Assembly (NCBI RefSeq): GCF_008843165.1
Contig: NZ_CP044427.1
Span: forward strand, 558,001-622,000
Length of the DNA: 64,000 nucleotides
Origin: Ornithinimicrobium pratense
Lineage (GTDB): Bacteria; Actinomycetota; Actinomycetes; Actinomycetales; Dermatophilaceae
Reading direction: 5' to 3'
The notes under the pieces: model-generated
Database searches by the model: none
Told to the model about the DNA's origin: nothing
The model's input: only the letters and a program-made list of their open reading frames with translations
Made by a program: the position numbers and the translations under genes
In this document: piece by piece, positions 1 to 9,512 of the stretch
How positions within the stretch are numbered: position 1 is the stretch's first letter
How the letters are laid out: each line of letters begins with the position of its first letter

Positions 1-1545
1 CTCGACCTCAGTGCCCACGAGCCGGAGTGGGTACCGCTCCGGCACCGTCACCACGTCGGCACCCCACAGCTGCCCCAGGCTCCACCCGGAGATGTCATAC
101 ATCGCCTCGACCCGGTCGGTCAGGTCGGCGCCACGGCCCAGGATGGCGTTGGCGACGGCCCGCTTGGCCTGGTGCAGGTCGACCACGTAGCTGCCGGCCG
201 GGTAGCTGCGCCCGGCGATGGAGGTGTCGAGGCCCAGGCGGGTCACCTCGACGTCGTTGGCGACCAGATGGTCCACCAGCCGGGCAGCGGCCGGCGCCGA
301 GCGCTGCCCCTCGCCCGCCGGGATGACGTAGGCCCGGGGGAAGTCGGTGGTGTAGACGTCCTCCGGTCCGATCACCCCGAACAACCCCTCCTCGACCGGC
401 CGCTGGCGCTCCCCGGCGGCCGCTCGGCGGAAGATCTCGATGTGGTCGGCGAGCAGCTCGGTGCGGTGCTCGACGGCATATTCCACCGTCGCGGTGAGCG
501 CGGCTCGGGCGATGTCGGTGTTGACCGACGCCCGCCGACGCAGCTCGTCCTCGGGCAGGTCATAGCTCGAGCCGTTGACCCGCAACGGGAGCTCGACGGT
601 GTGCGCGACCGCCCCGTGTAGCGCGGCATACTGCGGCACGAAGATCGGGGGCCAGCCGTCCCACCCCTGCTCCCAGTCGCGCAACGGGATCTGGACGGGG
701 CGCACGCCGTCGGTGCCGCCCGGCGCCAACTCCTCGATTGCCCGCTCGACCTCGACGGCGAGGGGGTAAGAGTGCCGGACCAGCAGGTCGAACTCGTAGT
801 TGTCCCCGTGCGGGGGCGTGGTCGGCTCGACCAGGGTGCCGTTGACGTAGCCGTGCAGGTCGACCACCAAGGCCGGCTGCGTGCGGATCAACGCCTCCCG
901 CAGCGCCACGGTCTCGGGCTGGGTCGCGGTGATCAGGTCCCGGTTGAGGTCGAAGCCGTGAGCGTTGCGCCGGTCGCCCTCCACGCGTCCGTCGGGGTTG
1001 GCCGAGAGGAGCAGGTGGATCCGCGTGCTCGCCAGGAACGCCTCGACCCCCGGGTCGTCGGAGGTGGCGTAGTCCTCCACGAGCCGCAGGGCGGCGTCCG
1101 TGCCCTCCCACTCGTTGCCGTGGATGTTGGCGTTGACGAAGATGGGAACCTTGTAGTTGCGCGCCAGGGCCTGGTCCCGCGCCGCGCGGGCGGGCCGGTC
1201 GGTGATCAACTCGCGCATCCGGTCCTGCTGGTGGGTCTGGGCCGTGCTCTCGGGGGCGGTGAGTGTCACCAGCAGCAGGTCCCGTCCCTGCGCTGAGCTG
1301 CCGATCACCTCGACGCTGACGCGGTCCGAGGACTGCGCCAGGTCGTTCAGCATGGGGTGAAGGTCGTGGTATGCCGCCAGGCCCAGTCGCAGGGAGGCGT
1401 CCTGCTCCTCCACGGCGGGCTCGTCCAGGGAGCCGGGATGAGCAGCCAGGCCAGCGCCGGAGGACGGCAGCGGCGCGAGTGCTATGGCTGCACCGAGAGC
1501 CGTCGCCGTGGCGACGGCTCGCATCGGGCGCCGAGCACGCGTCAT
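1..1545 (-). CDS. Secreted M14-family zinc carboxypeptidase, C-terminus cut by window edge
   Basis: Probable exported metallocarboxypeptidase that trims peptides or cell-wall peptides outside the cell. The frame opens at ATG 1545 behind a GGAAGGA ribosome site and stays open to base 1, so the C-terminus is missing. The N-terminus is a signal peptide (Arg-rich start, then an Ala/Leu core to about residue 33). M14 signatures are all present in order: the zinc pair HGNE in NIHGNEWEG, NPDG, the NxxR-like DLNRD substrate site, the third zinc His in VVDLHGY, and a late VELP carrying the probable general-base Glu. Substrate preference cannot be read from the sequence. The family call is firm. Confidence 0.88.
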   Translation of the reverse strand, partial: MTRARRPMRAVATATALGAAIALAPLPSSGAGLAAHPGSLDEPAVEEQDASLRLGLAAYHDLHPMLNDLAQSSDRVSVEVIGSSAQGRDLLLVTLTAPESTAQTHQQDRMRELITDRPARAARDQALARNYKVPIFVNANIHGNEWEGTDAALRLVEDYATSDDPGVEAFLASTRIHLLLSANPDGRVEGDRRNAHGFDLNRDLITATQPETVALREALIRTQPALVVDLHGYVNGTLVEPTTPPHGDNYEFDLLVRHSYPLAVEVERAIEELAPGGTDGVRPVQIPLRDWEQGWDGWPPIFVPQYAALHGAVAHTVELPLRVNGSSYDLPEDELRRRASVNTDIARAALTATVEYAVEHRTELLADHIEIFRRAAAGERQRPVEEGLFGVIGPEDVYTTDFPRAYVIPAGEGQRSAPAAARLVDHLVANDVEVTRLGLDTSIAGRSYPAGSYVVDLHQAKRAVANAILGRGADLTDRVEAMYDISGWSLGQLWGADVVTVPERYPLRLVGTEVE

Positions 1546-1790
1546 ACCTGTCCTTCCGTGAGTACCGGGGGATCCTATCTGCCACAGGCCCGGCACGGAA
1601 TGGCCTGTGGGAAAGTCTGGCCGTGAGCCCACGAACGGCGTGCCAGGACGGGATGATCGGATCCTGATGAGGCATTCTTGCAGGTGGTTGGCGGGGCGCG
1701 GAATCACTCCCCTGCCTCGCACGTTTATTCTGGAGAACACTGACACCGCTGGCCGGCCGGCCGACGGTGCCGCACGACCTCGGAGGATCC

Positions 1791-2672
1791 ATGGCCGTCA
1801 ACCCGGTCTTCAACCGCATCGACAGTGAGGCCGCCCAGGGACGCTATGCCGGCTTCGGCCAGCAGCAGCCCGGCGCCTACCCGCCACCCCAGGGGGCACC
1901 GCACATTCCGGCCCAGGGGGGCTACCCCGGGCCGTCTGAAAGCTTGACCGACGAGCAGCTGCGCCAGATGTACACGCAGGCGCCGGCCGGCCCTGCCCAG
2001 ACGGGGCGGCTCACCCTCGACGACGTCGTGGTGAAGTCACTGATGCTGTTCGGCATCGTCGTGGCGGTCGCCGCCGGCACCTGGTATGTCGTGGGCGGCC
2101 AGCCGGGCATCGCCACGCCGATCTGGCTGTTGGGCATGTTCGGCTCCCTGGCGCTCAGCTTCGTCATCGCCCGTGCCAAGCAGGTCAAGGTCCCGCTGGT
2201 CCTCACCCACGCCGTGCTGCAGGGCCTGTTCCTGGGCGCGGTCAGCGCGACCTTCGAGATGCGCTGGCCGGGCGTGGTCTCCACGGCCGTCGTCGCCACG
2301 ATGGCCACCTTCGCAGGCATGTTCATCGGTTGGAAGTTCGGCGTGATCAAGGTCACCAGCAAGTCGCGGCGGATCTTCAGCATGGCCGCCATGGGCTACC
2401 TGGTCTTCCTGCTCGTCAACCTGGGGGCCTCGTTCCTGGGCTTCGGCGAGGGCTGGGGCGTCTTCGGGATGCAGTTCGGCTGGGCCATCGCCCTGCTGGG
2501 TGTTGGGCTGGCCTCCTACAGCCTGGCCGTCGACTTCGACTCGGTCGACAAGGCCGTGCGCATGGGCGCCCCGGAGAAGTACTCCTGGCTGCTTGGTCAC
2601 GGGCTGGTCGCCAGCCTGGTCTGGCTCTACATCGAGTTCCTGCGTCTCTTCGCGATCCTGCAGAGCGACTGA
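1791..2672 (+). CDS. Bax inhibitor-1/YccA family membrane protein
   Basis: Integral membrane protein of the Bax inhibitor-1 (TMBIM/YccA) family, in bacteria linked to ion leak or to FtsH quality control; the actinobacterial role is unknown. The first 75 or so residues are hydrophilic and rich in Gln, Pro and Gly, followed by seven hydrophobic segments, the family's usual architecture, in a 293-residue protein. ATG 1791 has a strong GGAGG at 1783-1787; an in-frame GTG at 1767 lies upstream without such a site. The next small gene starts one base after this stop, so the two are probably cotranscribed. Confidence 0.88.
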   Translation: MAVNPVFNRIDSEAAQGRYAGFGQQQPGAYPPPQGAPHIPAQGGYPGPSESLTDEQLRQMYTQAPAGPAQTGRLTLDDVVVKSLMLFGIVVAVAAGTWYVVGGQPGIATPIWLLGMFGSLALSFVIARAKQVKVPLVLTHAVLQGLFLGAVSATFEMRWPGVVSTAVVATMATFAGMFIGWKFGVIKVTSKSRRIFSMAAMGYLVFLLVNLGASFLGFGEGWGVFGMQFGWAIALLGVGLASYSLAVDFDSVDKAVRMGAPEKYSWLLGHGLVASLVWLYIEFLRLFAILQSD

Positions 2673-2673
2673 G

Positions 2674-2958
2674 ATGCCTGAGCTCGGGGACGCCGAGCTG
2701 GAGCGCGTGGCCCGGAGGTGGCATCAGCTGCCTCTGGACCGCGCGCTCCTGGCGTATCCGGGTGTCCGCGACGTGGTGCAGCTCCTCGCGGACGACATCG
2801 CCCGTGAGACGGGCAAGGCGCGCGTCCCGGTGCCGGACCTGGGACCGGCCGTGGCTATGGATCAGCTGCGGGTGATGGTCCACGACTGGCGGCGGGCAGG
2901 ACTGCCCGAGGGTGACCTGGGGGGCCGACTCATCGCGTTGCGCAGGAAACTGCCCTGA
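2674..2958 (+). CDS. Small conserved-looking hypothetical protein (94 aa)
   Basis: I do not recognise a family. The protein is 94 residues, soluble, without signal peptide or membrane segment, and looks mainly helical with alternating charged and Leu residues. It starts one base after the stop of the Bax-inhibitor-like gene, which supports translational coupling and makes it a real gene rather than a chance frame; its codons show the strong third-position GC of neighbouring genes. No function is assigned. Confidence 0.6.
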   Translation: MPELGDAELERVARRWHQLPLDRALLAYPGVRDVVQLLADDIARETGKARVPVPDLGPAVAMDQLRVMVHDWRRAGLPEGDLGGRLIALRRKLP

Positions 2959-3411
2959 GGTGAGGGTCGGCAGAGAACCCGTCGCGTGACCCGCCGCGCA
3001 GTGTCACCGGTGTCCTGGTGCAGAACTGACATTGCTGTCTGTGACATGGCACGACGCGCTGTGGACAAGCCTGAGGGTGTGTCGCACGGGTGTTCTAGGA
3101 TGTGGGTGTTGGTCACGAACTGTCGGGGAGGGGTTCCGGGCGGGGGTGCTGGGCTGTGTGAGGCCGCGGGGTGGTCGGGGTGAGGCGGGATGGTGAACGC
3201 GGGGGCGCGTCGGGGGTTGGTGATGACCGTGGTGACGTGGCGGCGGAGGCGGTCGGGGGTGCGGCCACGGGTGATGGGCGGCTGCGGGGTGAGTTGGAGG
3301 CTGTCCTGTCACCGCGACGACGACCACCCCCCCTTCTGACCTACGCAACGCTGAGCAGAAGGCCAGGCGCCCGGCTGGTCCGGCCGCAGGCGATGTCAGT
3401 GCGCGTGAGGG
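2959..3411. other. 453-bp gene-free stretch with strongly G/T-rich top strand
   Basis: No convincing gene is seen here. Between about 3060 and 3300 the top strand is very rich in G and T. The only long frames are low-complexity Pro/His/Arg translations on the bottom strand, which I reject. A LexA-like palindrome lies at 3082-3097, followed at once by an ATG (3100) whose frame stops after 27 codons. This could be the decayed 5' end of an SOS-controlled gene, for example of the DUF222/HNH endonuclease type common in Micrococcales, but that is only a guess. Confidence 0.4.
3082..3097 (+). promoter_or_regulatory. Candidate LexA (SOS) box
   Basis: TCGCACGGGTGTTCTA resembles the actinobacterial SOS consensus TCGAAC-N4-GTTCGA, with one mismatch in each half-site. 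It lies three bases before an ATG that opens only a short degenerate frame. No intact SOS gene follows, so it may be a relic. Confidence 0.3.
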
Positions 3412-4383
3412 TCAGTGGGCGGCAGCGGTGTCGCCGGCCTCTTCCTTGGACCGGCGGGGGATGAGCGAGATCAGCCCGACGAGGACCAGGCCGACGAGCA
3501 GGCCCAGCACGGCGGAGAAGAAGGTGTTGGTCAGCCAGGTCAACAGGCCGGTGGCTGCTCCGACGGCGCCGGCGACGACCTCCTCGGCGTGGTGGACGAA
3601 GTCGTAGACGGGGTGGAACCCGAGCTCGTCCATCCCCACCAGCAGGATGTGCCCGCCGACCCAGAGCATCGCGATGACCCCCACGATCGACAGCACCTTG
3701 AGCACCACCGGCATCGCCTTGACCAGGCCCAGCCCTACCTTCTGCCGCAGCGCTGAGTCCTGCTGCGCCAGGTGGAGGCCGATGTCATCCATCTTCACGA
3801 TGATGGCCACAGCCCCATAGATCAGCAGCGTGATCGCGATGGCTACCACCACGAGGATGATGGCCCGGTTCAGCAACGCCTCCGTGGCCACCTCATTCAG
3901 CGCGATGACCATGATCTCGGCGGAGAGGATGAAGTCGGTGCGGATCGCCCCCGACACCATCTTCTTCTCCTCCTCCGGGCCCTGCTCCACGACCGGCTCG
4001 TCCTTGGCCGTGTCGTGGTGACCGCCCACCCCGAGCCACTCCAGCACTTTGTGGGCACCCTCGTAGGACAGGTAGGCGCCGCCGAGCATGAGGATCGGAG
4101 TGAGCAGCCAGGGCGCGAACTGGCTGAGCAGAAGCGCGGCCGGGACGATGAAGAGCAGCTTGTTGCGCAGCGAGCCCAGACCGATCTTCTTGATGATCGG
4201 CAGCTCTCGGCTGGGGGAGAACCCGGTGACGTAGCGTGGAGTGACCGCAGCGTCGTCGACGACCACCCCGGCCGCCTTCATACTGGCGCGTCCGGCGGCG
4301 GCGCTGATGTCGTCGACGGAGGCGGCCGCCACGCGGGCGATCGCAGCGATGTCGTCGAGCAGGGCTGCCAGACCACCAGCCAT
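3412..4383 (-). CDS. DUF808 (YedI-like) membrane protein
   Basis: Inner-membrane protein of the DUF808/YedI family, of unknown biochemical role. The 323-residue protein begins with MAGGLAALLDDIAAIA and carries the family's Asp/Ala-rich N-terminal stretch with KAAGVVVDDAAVTP, then about seven membrane segments, two of them near the C-terminus (about 215-245 and 285-315). Length and start match the family. It stands alone, reading away from the small gene at 2674 and followed on the same strand by nothing close. Confidence 0.9.
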   Translation of the reverse strand: MAGGLAALLDDIAAIARVAAASVDDISAAAGRASMKAAGVVVDDAAVTPRYVTGFSPSRELPIIKKIGLGSLRNKLLFIVPAALLLSQFAPWLLTPILMLGGAYLSYEGAHKVLEWLGVGGHHDTAKDEPVVEQGPEEEKKMVSGAIRTDFILSAEIMVIALNEVATEALLNRAIILVVVAIAITLLIYGAVAIIVKMDDIGLHLAQQDSALRQKVGLGLVKAMPVVLKVLSIVGVIAMLWVGGHILLVGMDELGFHPVYDFVHHAEEVVAGAVGAATGLLTWLTNTFFSAVLGLLVGLVLVGLISLIPRRSKEEAGDTAAAH

Positions 4384-4449
4384 GAGGACCTCCCGGTCAT
4401 AGGGCGATAAACCTGGCTCAGGCTACTCGCCCCGGACCGGGGTTGCGCG

Positions 4450-5673
4450 TCAGCTCAGCCGCTCCAAGATGATCGTCATCCCCTGGCCTCCGCCGACGCA
4501 CATGGTCTCCAGACCGAACTGGGCGTCACGGGTCTGCATCGCGTTGATCATCGTGGTCGAGATGCGGGCACCGGTGGAGCCGAACGGGTGGCCCAGCGCG
4601 ATCGCCCCACCGTGCACGTTGAGTCGGTCGTAGTCCATGCCGAGGGCGTCGGCGGAGCCGAGCACTTGCACCGCGAAGGCCTCGTTGATCTCGTAGAGGT
4701 CCATGTCACCGATCGACATACCGGCCTGAGCCAGCGCCTTCCGGGAGGCCTGGATCGGGCCCAGACCCATGACCTCGGGGGACAGCGCCGAGGCAGCCGT
4801 GGAGACCACCCGGGCCAACGGCGTCAGACCCAGCTCTTTGGCGCGGGTGTCGCTCATGACGACCAGGGCAGCGGCACCGTCGTTGAGCGGGCAGCAGTTG
4901 CCAGCGGTCACCGTGCCGTCCTCGCGGAAGACCGGCGCCAGAGTCGACACCTTCTCGATCGTCACCCCGGCCCGGGGTCCGTCATCGGTGGAGACGACAG
5001 TGCCGTCGGCGAGCGTCACCGGCGCGATCTCCTTGGCAAAGATCCCCGCCGCGATCGCGGCCTCTGCCCGGTTCTGGCTGGTCACGCCCCACTCGTCCTG
5101 GCGCTCACGGGAGATCCCCAGGGCGGTGGCGACGTTCTCTGCCGTCTGACCCATCGCCATGTAGGCGTCCGGCAACAGGCCCTGCTCGCGCGGGTCGGTC
5201 CACGTCTGGTTGGAGGCCGCCGTCTGCGCAGTACGCTCCTGCGCGTCCGCGAACGCCGGGTTGTGCCACTCGGCCTTGCCCCCGCCTGCCCCGGAGAAGT
5301 CGGCGTAGCGGGACACGCACTCGACCCCGGCGCTGATGAAGACGTCGCCCTCACCGGCCTTGATGGCGTGGAAGGCCTGGCGGGTCGTCTGCACCGAGCT
5401 GGCGCAGAAACGGTTGATGGTCGCGCCGGGCACCTCGTCCAGCCCCAGCAGCACCGAGACGATGCGGGCCATGTTGAACCCGTGCTCGGCCCAGGGCTCT
5501 GCGCACCCCAGGTAGAGGTCGTCCACGGTGGTCGGGTCCAGCTCCGGCACCTGCTCGAGGGCGGCGCGGATGACTCCGGCCGCAAGGTCGTCCGGGCGCA
5601 CGCCGGCCAGAGAGCCCTTGAAGGCCCTGCCGATGGGAGTGCGGGCGGCGGCGACGATGACGGCTTCGGCCAT
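4450..5673 (-). CDS. Acetyl-CoA C-acyltransferase (thiolase)
   Basis: Degradative or biosynthetic thiolase that splits 3-ketoacyl-CoA or condenses two acyl-CoAs. The catalytic set is complete: nucleophile Cys90 in NRFCASS, His362 in ALGHPFGSTGAR and Cys392 in CVGGGQGM. The 407-residue length is usual. ATG 5673 has a strong AGGAGGACC ribosome site. It lies on the same strand as, and 98 bp downstream of, the ole genes, so readthrough is possible; thiolases and Ole enzymes both handle acyl-CoA, but a shared pathway is an inference. The substrate chain length cannot be read from the sequence. Confidence 0.92.
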   Translation of the reverse strand: MAEAVIVAAARTPIGRAFKGSLAGVRPDDLAAGVIRAALEQVPELDPTTVDDLYLGCAEPWAEHGFNMARIVSVLLGLDEVPGATINRFCASSVQTTRQAFHAIKAGEGDVFISAGVECVSRYADFSGAGGGKAEWHNPAFADAQERTAQTAASNQTWTDPREQGLLPDAYMAMGQTAENVATALGISRERQDEWGVTSQNRAEAAIAAGIFAKEIAPVTLADGTVVSTDDGPRAGVTIEKVSTLAPVFREDGTVTAGNCCPLNDGAAALVVMSDTRAKELGLTPLARVVSTAASALSPEVMGLGPIQASRKALAQAGMSIGDMDLYEINEAFAVQVLGSADALGMDYDRLNVHGGAIALGHPFGSTGARISTTMINAMQTRDAQFGLETMCVGGGQGMTIILERLS

Positions 5674-5771
5674 GGGGTCCTCCTGGACGGGTCAGGCTGG
5701 GCAGGCGGCTGCTCGGTATGCCGTGAGTCTAGGTTCTCTGCCTGACGCCACGGACATCGGGCAAGCAAGGG

Positions 5772-6785
5772 TCACCCAGTGCCGCGCGCGTGGCGGGCCA
5801 GACGCTCCAGCCCTTCGTCGATGCTGACCTGCGGTCGCCAGCCCAGCACCTCCTGGGTGGTGCGCTGGTCGAACCAGTGCGCGGTGGCCATCTGCTCGGC
5901 CAGGAACCGGGTCATCGGCGGTTGGCTGATCGTGGGCGCCCGAGGCACCCGCTCCGACAGGACCACGGCCCCTTCGACGAGGGCACCCAGCCCCCAGGCC
6001 ACCGGCAGCGGCACCCGCAGCCGGGGCACGGGGGCACCGACGGCCCGGCAGATCCCCGCGACCAGCTCACCGATTGGCCGGGGCTCACCGTTGGTCACCA
6101 CGAACGGCCTACCCCGGGCTGCCTCCATCTGCTCCAGCGCGGCCACGATGGCGGCGGCGGCGTTGTCCACGTAGGTGGTGTCGACCAGCGCGGTGCCGCT
6201 GCCGACCAGCGCCAGCCTGCCCTGCCGTGCCCGCTCGGCGATCCTGCCCACCAGCTGGGTATCCCCGGGGCCCCAGACCAGGTGAGGACGCACGGCGGTC
6301 ACCGCTAGCGGGCCGGTGCCGCCCTGGTCGGCCTCGAGGGCGAACAGCTCGGCCGCGGCCTTGGTGCGGGCATAGTTGCCGCGGGCCCGCATCGGGGTGG
6401 CCTCCACAGCGCCTTCGCCCGTCAGGGAGCGGCCGGTGTGGGCCACGGAGGGGGAGGAAACCTGGACCAGCTGACCGCCGCCCTGGGCCCGTAGAGCGGC
6501 GATGACGTTGCGGGTGCCGCCCACATTGGTCTGCACGAAGTCCATCCACGGTCCGACCACGTCGACCTTGGCCGCGAGGTGCACGACAGTGTCCTGGCCG
6601 GTCACGGCACGGGAGACCGCCTCGGCGTCCCGGATGTCGCCCAGCGACTCCCGGTGCCGGCCGCCAGCCGTGCGCCGTTGCATGACGGTGACGTCCCATC
6701 CGCGGGTCGCGAGCAGGTCGGCGACGGCGCCCCCGAGCATGCCGCTGGCGCCGGTCACCAGCACCTTGCCAGAGGAGCCCCCCAT
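5772..6785 (-). CDS. oleD: OleD: 2-alkyl-3-ketoacid reductase of olefin biosynthesis
   Basis: NAD(P)H-dependent short-chain dehydrogenase of the extended 3-beta-HSD/epimerase type, expected to reduce the 2-alkyl-3-keto acid made by OleA to the 2-alkyl-3-hydroxy acid. The Rossmann motif TGASGMLG is at residues 11-18 and the YARTK catalytic Tyr138/Lys142 pair is present. ATG 6785 overlaps the oleBC stop by one base (TGATG), so the genes are translationally coupled; a TTG one codon earlier is less likely. The order oleA-oleBC-oleD is the one known in Micrococcus luteus, which supports the specific name over a generic epimerase call. Confidence 0.87.
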   Translation of the reverse strand: MGGSSGKVLVTGASGMLGGAVADLLATRGWDVTVMQRRTAGGRHRESLGDIRDAEAVSRAVTGQDTVVHLAAKVDVVGPWMDFVQTNVGGTRNVIAALRAQGGGQLVQVSSPSVAHTGRSLTGEGAVEATPMRARGNYARTKAAAELFALEADQGGTGPLAVTAVRPHLVWGPGDTQLVGRIAERARQGRLALVGSGTALVDTTYVDNAAAAIVAALEQMEAARGRPFVVTNGEPRPIGELVAGICRAVGAPVPRLRVPLPVAWGLGALVEGAVVLSERVPRAPTISQPPMTRFLAEQMATAHWFDQRTTQEVLGWRPQVSIDEGLERLARHARGTG

Positions 6786-9502
6786 CAACGGCTTCTCGTC
6801 CTGGGGGCCGAGCCGCGCAGGACGTTGCGGACCCGCTCGACAGGACCCCGTCCGTGCAGGACCGCGTCCGCCCAGTCGGCCACGGCCGAACGGTCCACCT
6901 TGCTGGCGTGGCGGACGTCCACCGGCAGCCAGTCACGCACCAGCACCGCAGCCACGGGCACGGCCGCCGCGGCACGCACCACCTCCGCGAGGTCGCCCTG
7001 GGCGAGCGTGGAGGCGCCCGTCTGCGCTCCACGCAGCCGCGCCATCCTGCCGAGACGCTCCTCGGGGACGACCACGACCACGACCTGCTGGGCACCCGAG
7101 GGGCCCACCCCCACGACCGCGACGTCCGCGACATCCGGGACGCCGTCCCGCACCCGGTCCTCCACCGCATACGGGGTCAGCGGCCCCTGCGGGGTCACCA
7201 GCAGGTGCGCCAGACGCCCTTCGACCCACAGGCGGCCCCGGTCGTCCAGGTGCCCGGCGTCCCCGGTGCGATGCCACCCCGGTGGACGCTCGCTGTCGCG
7301 CTGGGCCATCCAGGCCCGGTCGTAACGGTCCTTGACGTGCGCGGCCCGCACGACGATCTCGCCGAGCGTGCCGGGCTCGTGCACGAGGTGCTCGGCCGAA
7401 GTCCCGTCCTGGGCCAGGGGGGCCACCGCTACCTCGACCCCGGGCAGAGGAGCGCCCACGCAGACCCCGGACTGCGCCGCCAGTTCCTCAGGGGCGACCA
7501 GCGTGGGGTCGTGCGAGGCGACGGGCAGCGCCTCGGTCATGCCGTAGGGCGTCTGGGTGCCCGCCGCAGGCAGCAGCTCCTTGACCTGGTGCAGGAGCTG
7601 GACGGGGACGGGGGCGCCCGCCGAGAGTACGAGTCGCGGCCCGCTCAGCACCGCGCGCTGCGCCGCGTCGAGCCCGTCGGCGGTGGCGACCACGTTGCGC
7701 AGCGCAGCCGGGGCGGCGAAGACCGTGGTGGCGTCCACCGTCGCGACGGCCTCCGCGAGCGCCGCCGCGGTGAGGGTCTGCGGCGCGGTCACGTCCATGT
7801 CCGGCACCACGCTGGTCAGCCCCAGCGCGGGACCGTAGAGCGCGAACGGGGCGAACGCGGCGACGAAACGCTCCCCGGGGCCGAAGCCGAAGCCTTCCCG
7901 GAGGAGGCCGACCTGGGCGCCCAGCCGGTCCCGGGTGTAGACGACCCCTTTGGGGGGACCGGTCGCCCCGGAAGTGAACAGCACGGCACCGTCCTGGTCG
8001 CCGTCGATCGTCGACGGGTCGGGCAGTGCGACCCCTGCGGTGCGCCCCTCCTCCGCCAGGGCCTGCACCTGGTCACCGCCGGGCTCGATGTGCAGCCGCT
8101 GCCCGGGCACGCGGGTCAGCCTCGTGAGCGCCAGCGCCGTGCGGATCCCCACGACGTGCCGCGGTCCGGCGCTGCGCAGGGCGGCTCCTAGCCTGCCCAG
8201 ACCCAACCCCGCGTCGGCGACGACGACAACCGCGCCGAGGCGCCACACCGCATACACCAGGGTGGTCAGCTCGATGCCCGGCGGCACCAGGACCGCGACG
8301 CGGTCCTGCGCCCCGACCCCCCGGGCGGCCAGGCCGCGGGCCACGTCGTCGACCCGCTGGGCGAGCTCACCGAAGGTGATCCGGCGTGGGGTGCCGCCGG
8401 CGAGCTCGGCCACGGCCAGCTCGTGGGGGCGGGTGGTGTCCACCCGGACGGGCACGGGCGTCACTGGCGCGCGCCCGTCACGAGGAGCATGGGCGGCGGG
8501 CCGTCGCCGGCCGGAGGCGTTGTCCTGCAGCCAGGCCCAGATCACCTCGACGCCGTCGGGACGGTCCTCGAGCACCAGGTGCGAGGCGTCGGTGTAGCGC
8601 TGGACGTCGGCGTGCGGCATCCGCCGGAGCAGGTCCTCGAGGTAGCGCTGCCCGAACACGGGGTCCCGGGTGCCCCACACCATGAGCGCCGGCACGTCCT
8701 GCAGGTCCTCGCACCCGGCGGCGACCTCGTCCAGGACGGCCCGGCTCGGGTGGTCGGCCTCGAACGGGATGTCCTCCACGAACTCCCCGACCGCGGCCCG
8801 GCGGGCGGGCGAGGCGTAGGGGGAGGCGAAGGCCGCCCGCACGGGGCGGGGCAGGGGCGGCACGCTCAACGCAGTCGTGGCCCGGACGAAGACCGGGGTG
8901 TCGACGCAGACCCGGTCCAGCAGCGCGGAGGTGCGCGCCAACCGGATCAGCGAGGGCGGTGCGCTGTCCGCGGGCTGGTGGACCGCGGTGTTGGTCAGCA
9001 CGACCGCCGCGAGCCCTTCGGTATGCCGCTGGGCCCAAGCCAGGCTGATCGGCCCGCCCCAGTCGTGCGCCAGCGTCGAGACCGGCCCGGTCAGCTCAAG
9101 GGCGTCGGTGAGCCGGGTGAGGTCCTCGATCCGCTGACCCAGGGTGCGCGGAGCACCCGGCCGTTCCGACCAGCCCATCCCGAGCTGGTCGACCGCCACC
9201 ACCCGCCACCCGGACGGTGCCCGGGCGAGCACCCGGCGCCAGAGGTAGGACCAGGTGGGGTTGCCGTGGACGCACAGCAAGGTACGCCGCACGGCCTCGC
9301 CCCGGCCCTGCAGCACCGGGCCGTTGTCCAGCACGTGCCAACGGCGGGTCACACCCTCCGCGTCGGGAGCCGTGACCACCCGGGACCAGGCGGGGTCGAG
9401 CCCCGGCAGCGGGCGGGGCGGCAGGCCGACAGGGTCCTGAGCTGCGCGCCGGGCGCGGGTGTGGATCTTCTGGTCGACGGGGGTGGTCAGCGCGTCGGCC
9501 AC
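6785..9502 (-). CDS. oleBC: OleBC fusion: beta-lactone decarboxylase plus beta-lactone synthetase
   Basis: Two-domain enzyme for the last steps of long-chain olefin synthesis. The N-terminal third (about residues 1-330 of 905) is an alpha/beta hydrolase like haloalkane dehalogenases: HGNPT oxyanion region (His79), nucleophile Asp147 in AHDWGG and His308 in ASHLVLED. The rest is an AMP-forming adenylate domain with LFTSGATGPPKG at about 509-520 and a later TGD/GR pair. OleC closes the hydroxy acid to a beta-lactone; OleB decarboxylates it to a cis-olefin. Fusion of B and C is typical of actinobacteria. I chose GTG 9502, which has GAGGTGA at good spacing; a GTG at 9532, overlapping oleA, is possible. 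Confidence 0.88.
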   Translation of the reverse strand: MADALTTPVDQKIHTRARRAAQDPVGLPPRPLPGLDPAWSRVVTAPDAEGVTRRWHVLDNGPVLQGRGEAVRRTLLCVHGNPTWSYLWRRVLARAPSGWRVVAVDQLGMGWSERPGAPRTLGQRIEDLTRLTDALELTGPVSTLAHDWGGPISLAWAQRHTEGLAAVVLTNTAVHQPADSAPPSLIRLARTSALLDRVCVDTPVFVRATTALSVPPLPRPVRAAFASPYASPARRAAVGEFVEDIPFEADHPSRAVLDEVAAGCEDLQDVPALMVWGTRDPVFGQRYLEDLLRRMPHADVQRYTDASHLVLEDRPDGVEVIWAWLQDNASGRRRPAAHAPRDGRAPVTPVPVRVDTTRPHELAVAELAGGTPRRITFGELAQRVDDVARGLAARGVGAQDRVAVLVPPGIELTTLVYAVWRLGAVVVVADAGLGLGRLGAALRSAGPRHVVGIRTALALTRLTRVPGQRLHIEPGGDQVQALAEEGRTAGVALPDPSTIDGDQDGAVLFTSGATGPPKGVVYTRDRLGAQVGLLREGFGFGPGERFVAAFAPFALYGPALGLTSVVPDMDVTAPQTLTAAALAEAVATVDATTVFAAPAALRNVVATADGLDAAQRAVLSGPRLVLSAGAPVPVQLLHQVKELLPAAGTQTPYGMTEALPVASHDPTLVAPEELAAQSGVCVGAPLPGVEVAVAPLAQDGTSAEHLVHEPGTLGEIVVRAAHVKDRYDRAWMAQRDSERPPGWHRTGDAGHLDDRGRLWVEGRLAHLLVTPQGPLTPYAVEDRVRDGVPDVADVAVVGVGPSGAQQVVVVVVPEERLGRMARLRGAQTGASTLAQGDLAEVVRAAAAVPVAAVLVRDWLPVDVRHASKVDRSAVADWADAVLHGRGPVERVRNVLRGSAPRTRSR

Positions 9503-9512
9503 AGGGCTCACC

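Noticed and set aside
560..1819. 419-residue frame on the bottom strand over the M14 peptidase
   Set aside because: It is an Arg/Pro/Gly-rich shadow of the peptidase frame, which carries all catalytic motifs.
3004..3348. 114-residue Pro/His-rich protein on the bottom strand
   Set aside because: The translation is low-complexity and follows from the G/T-rich top strand; there is no ribosome site and no family resemblance.
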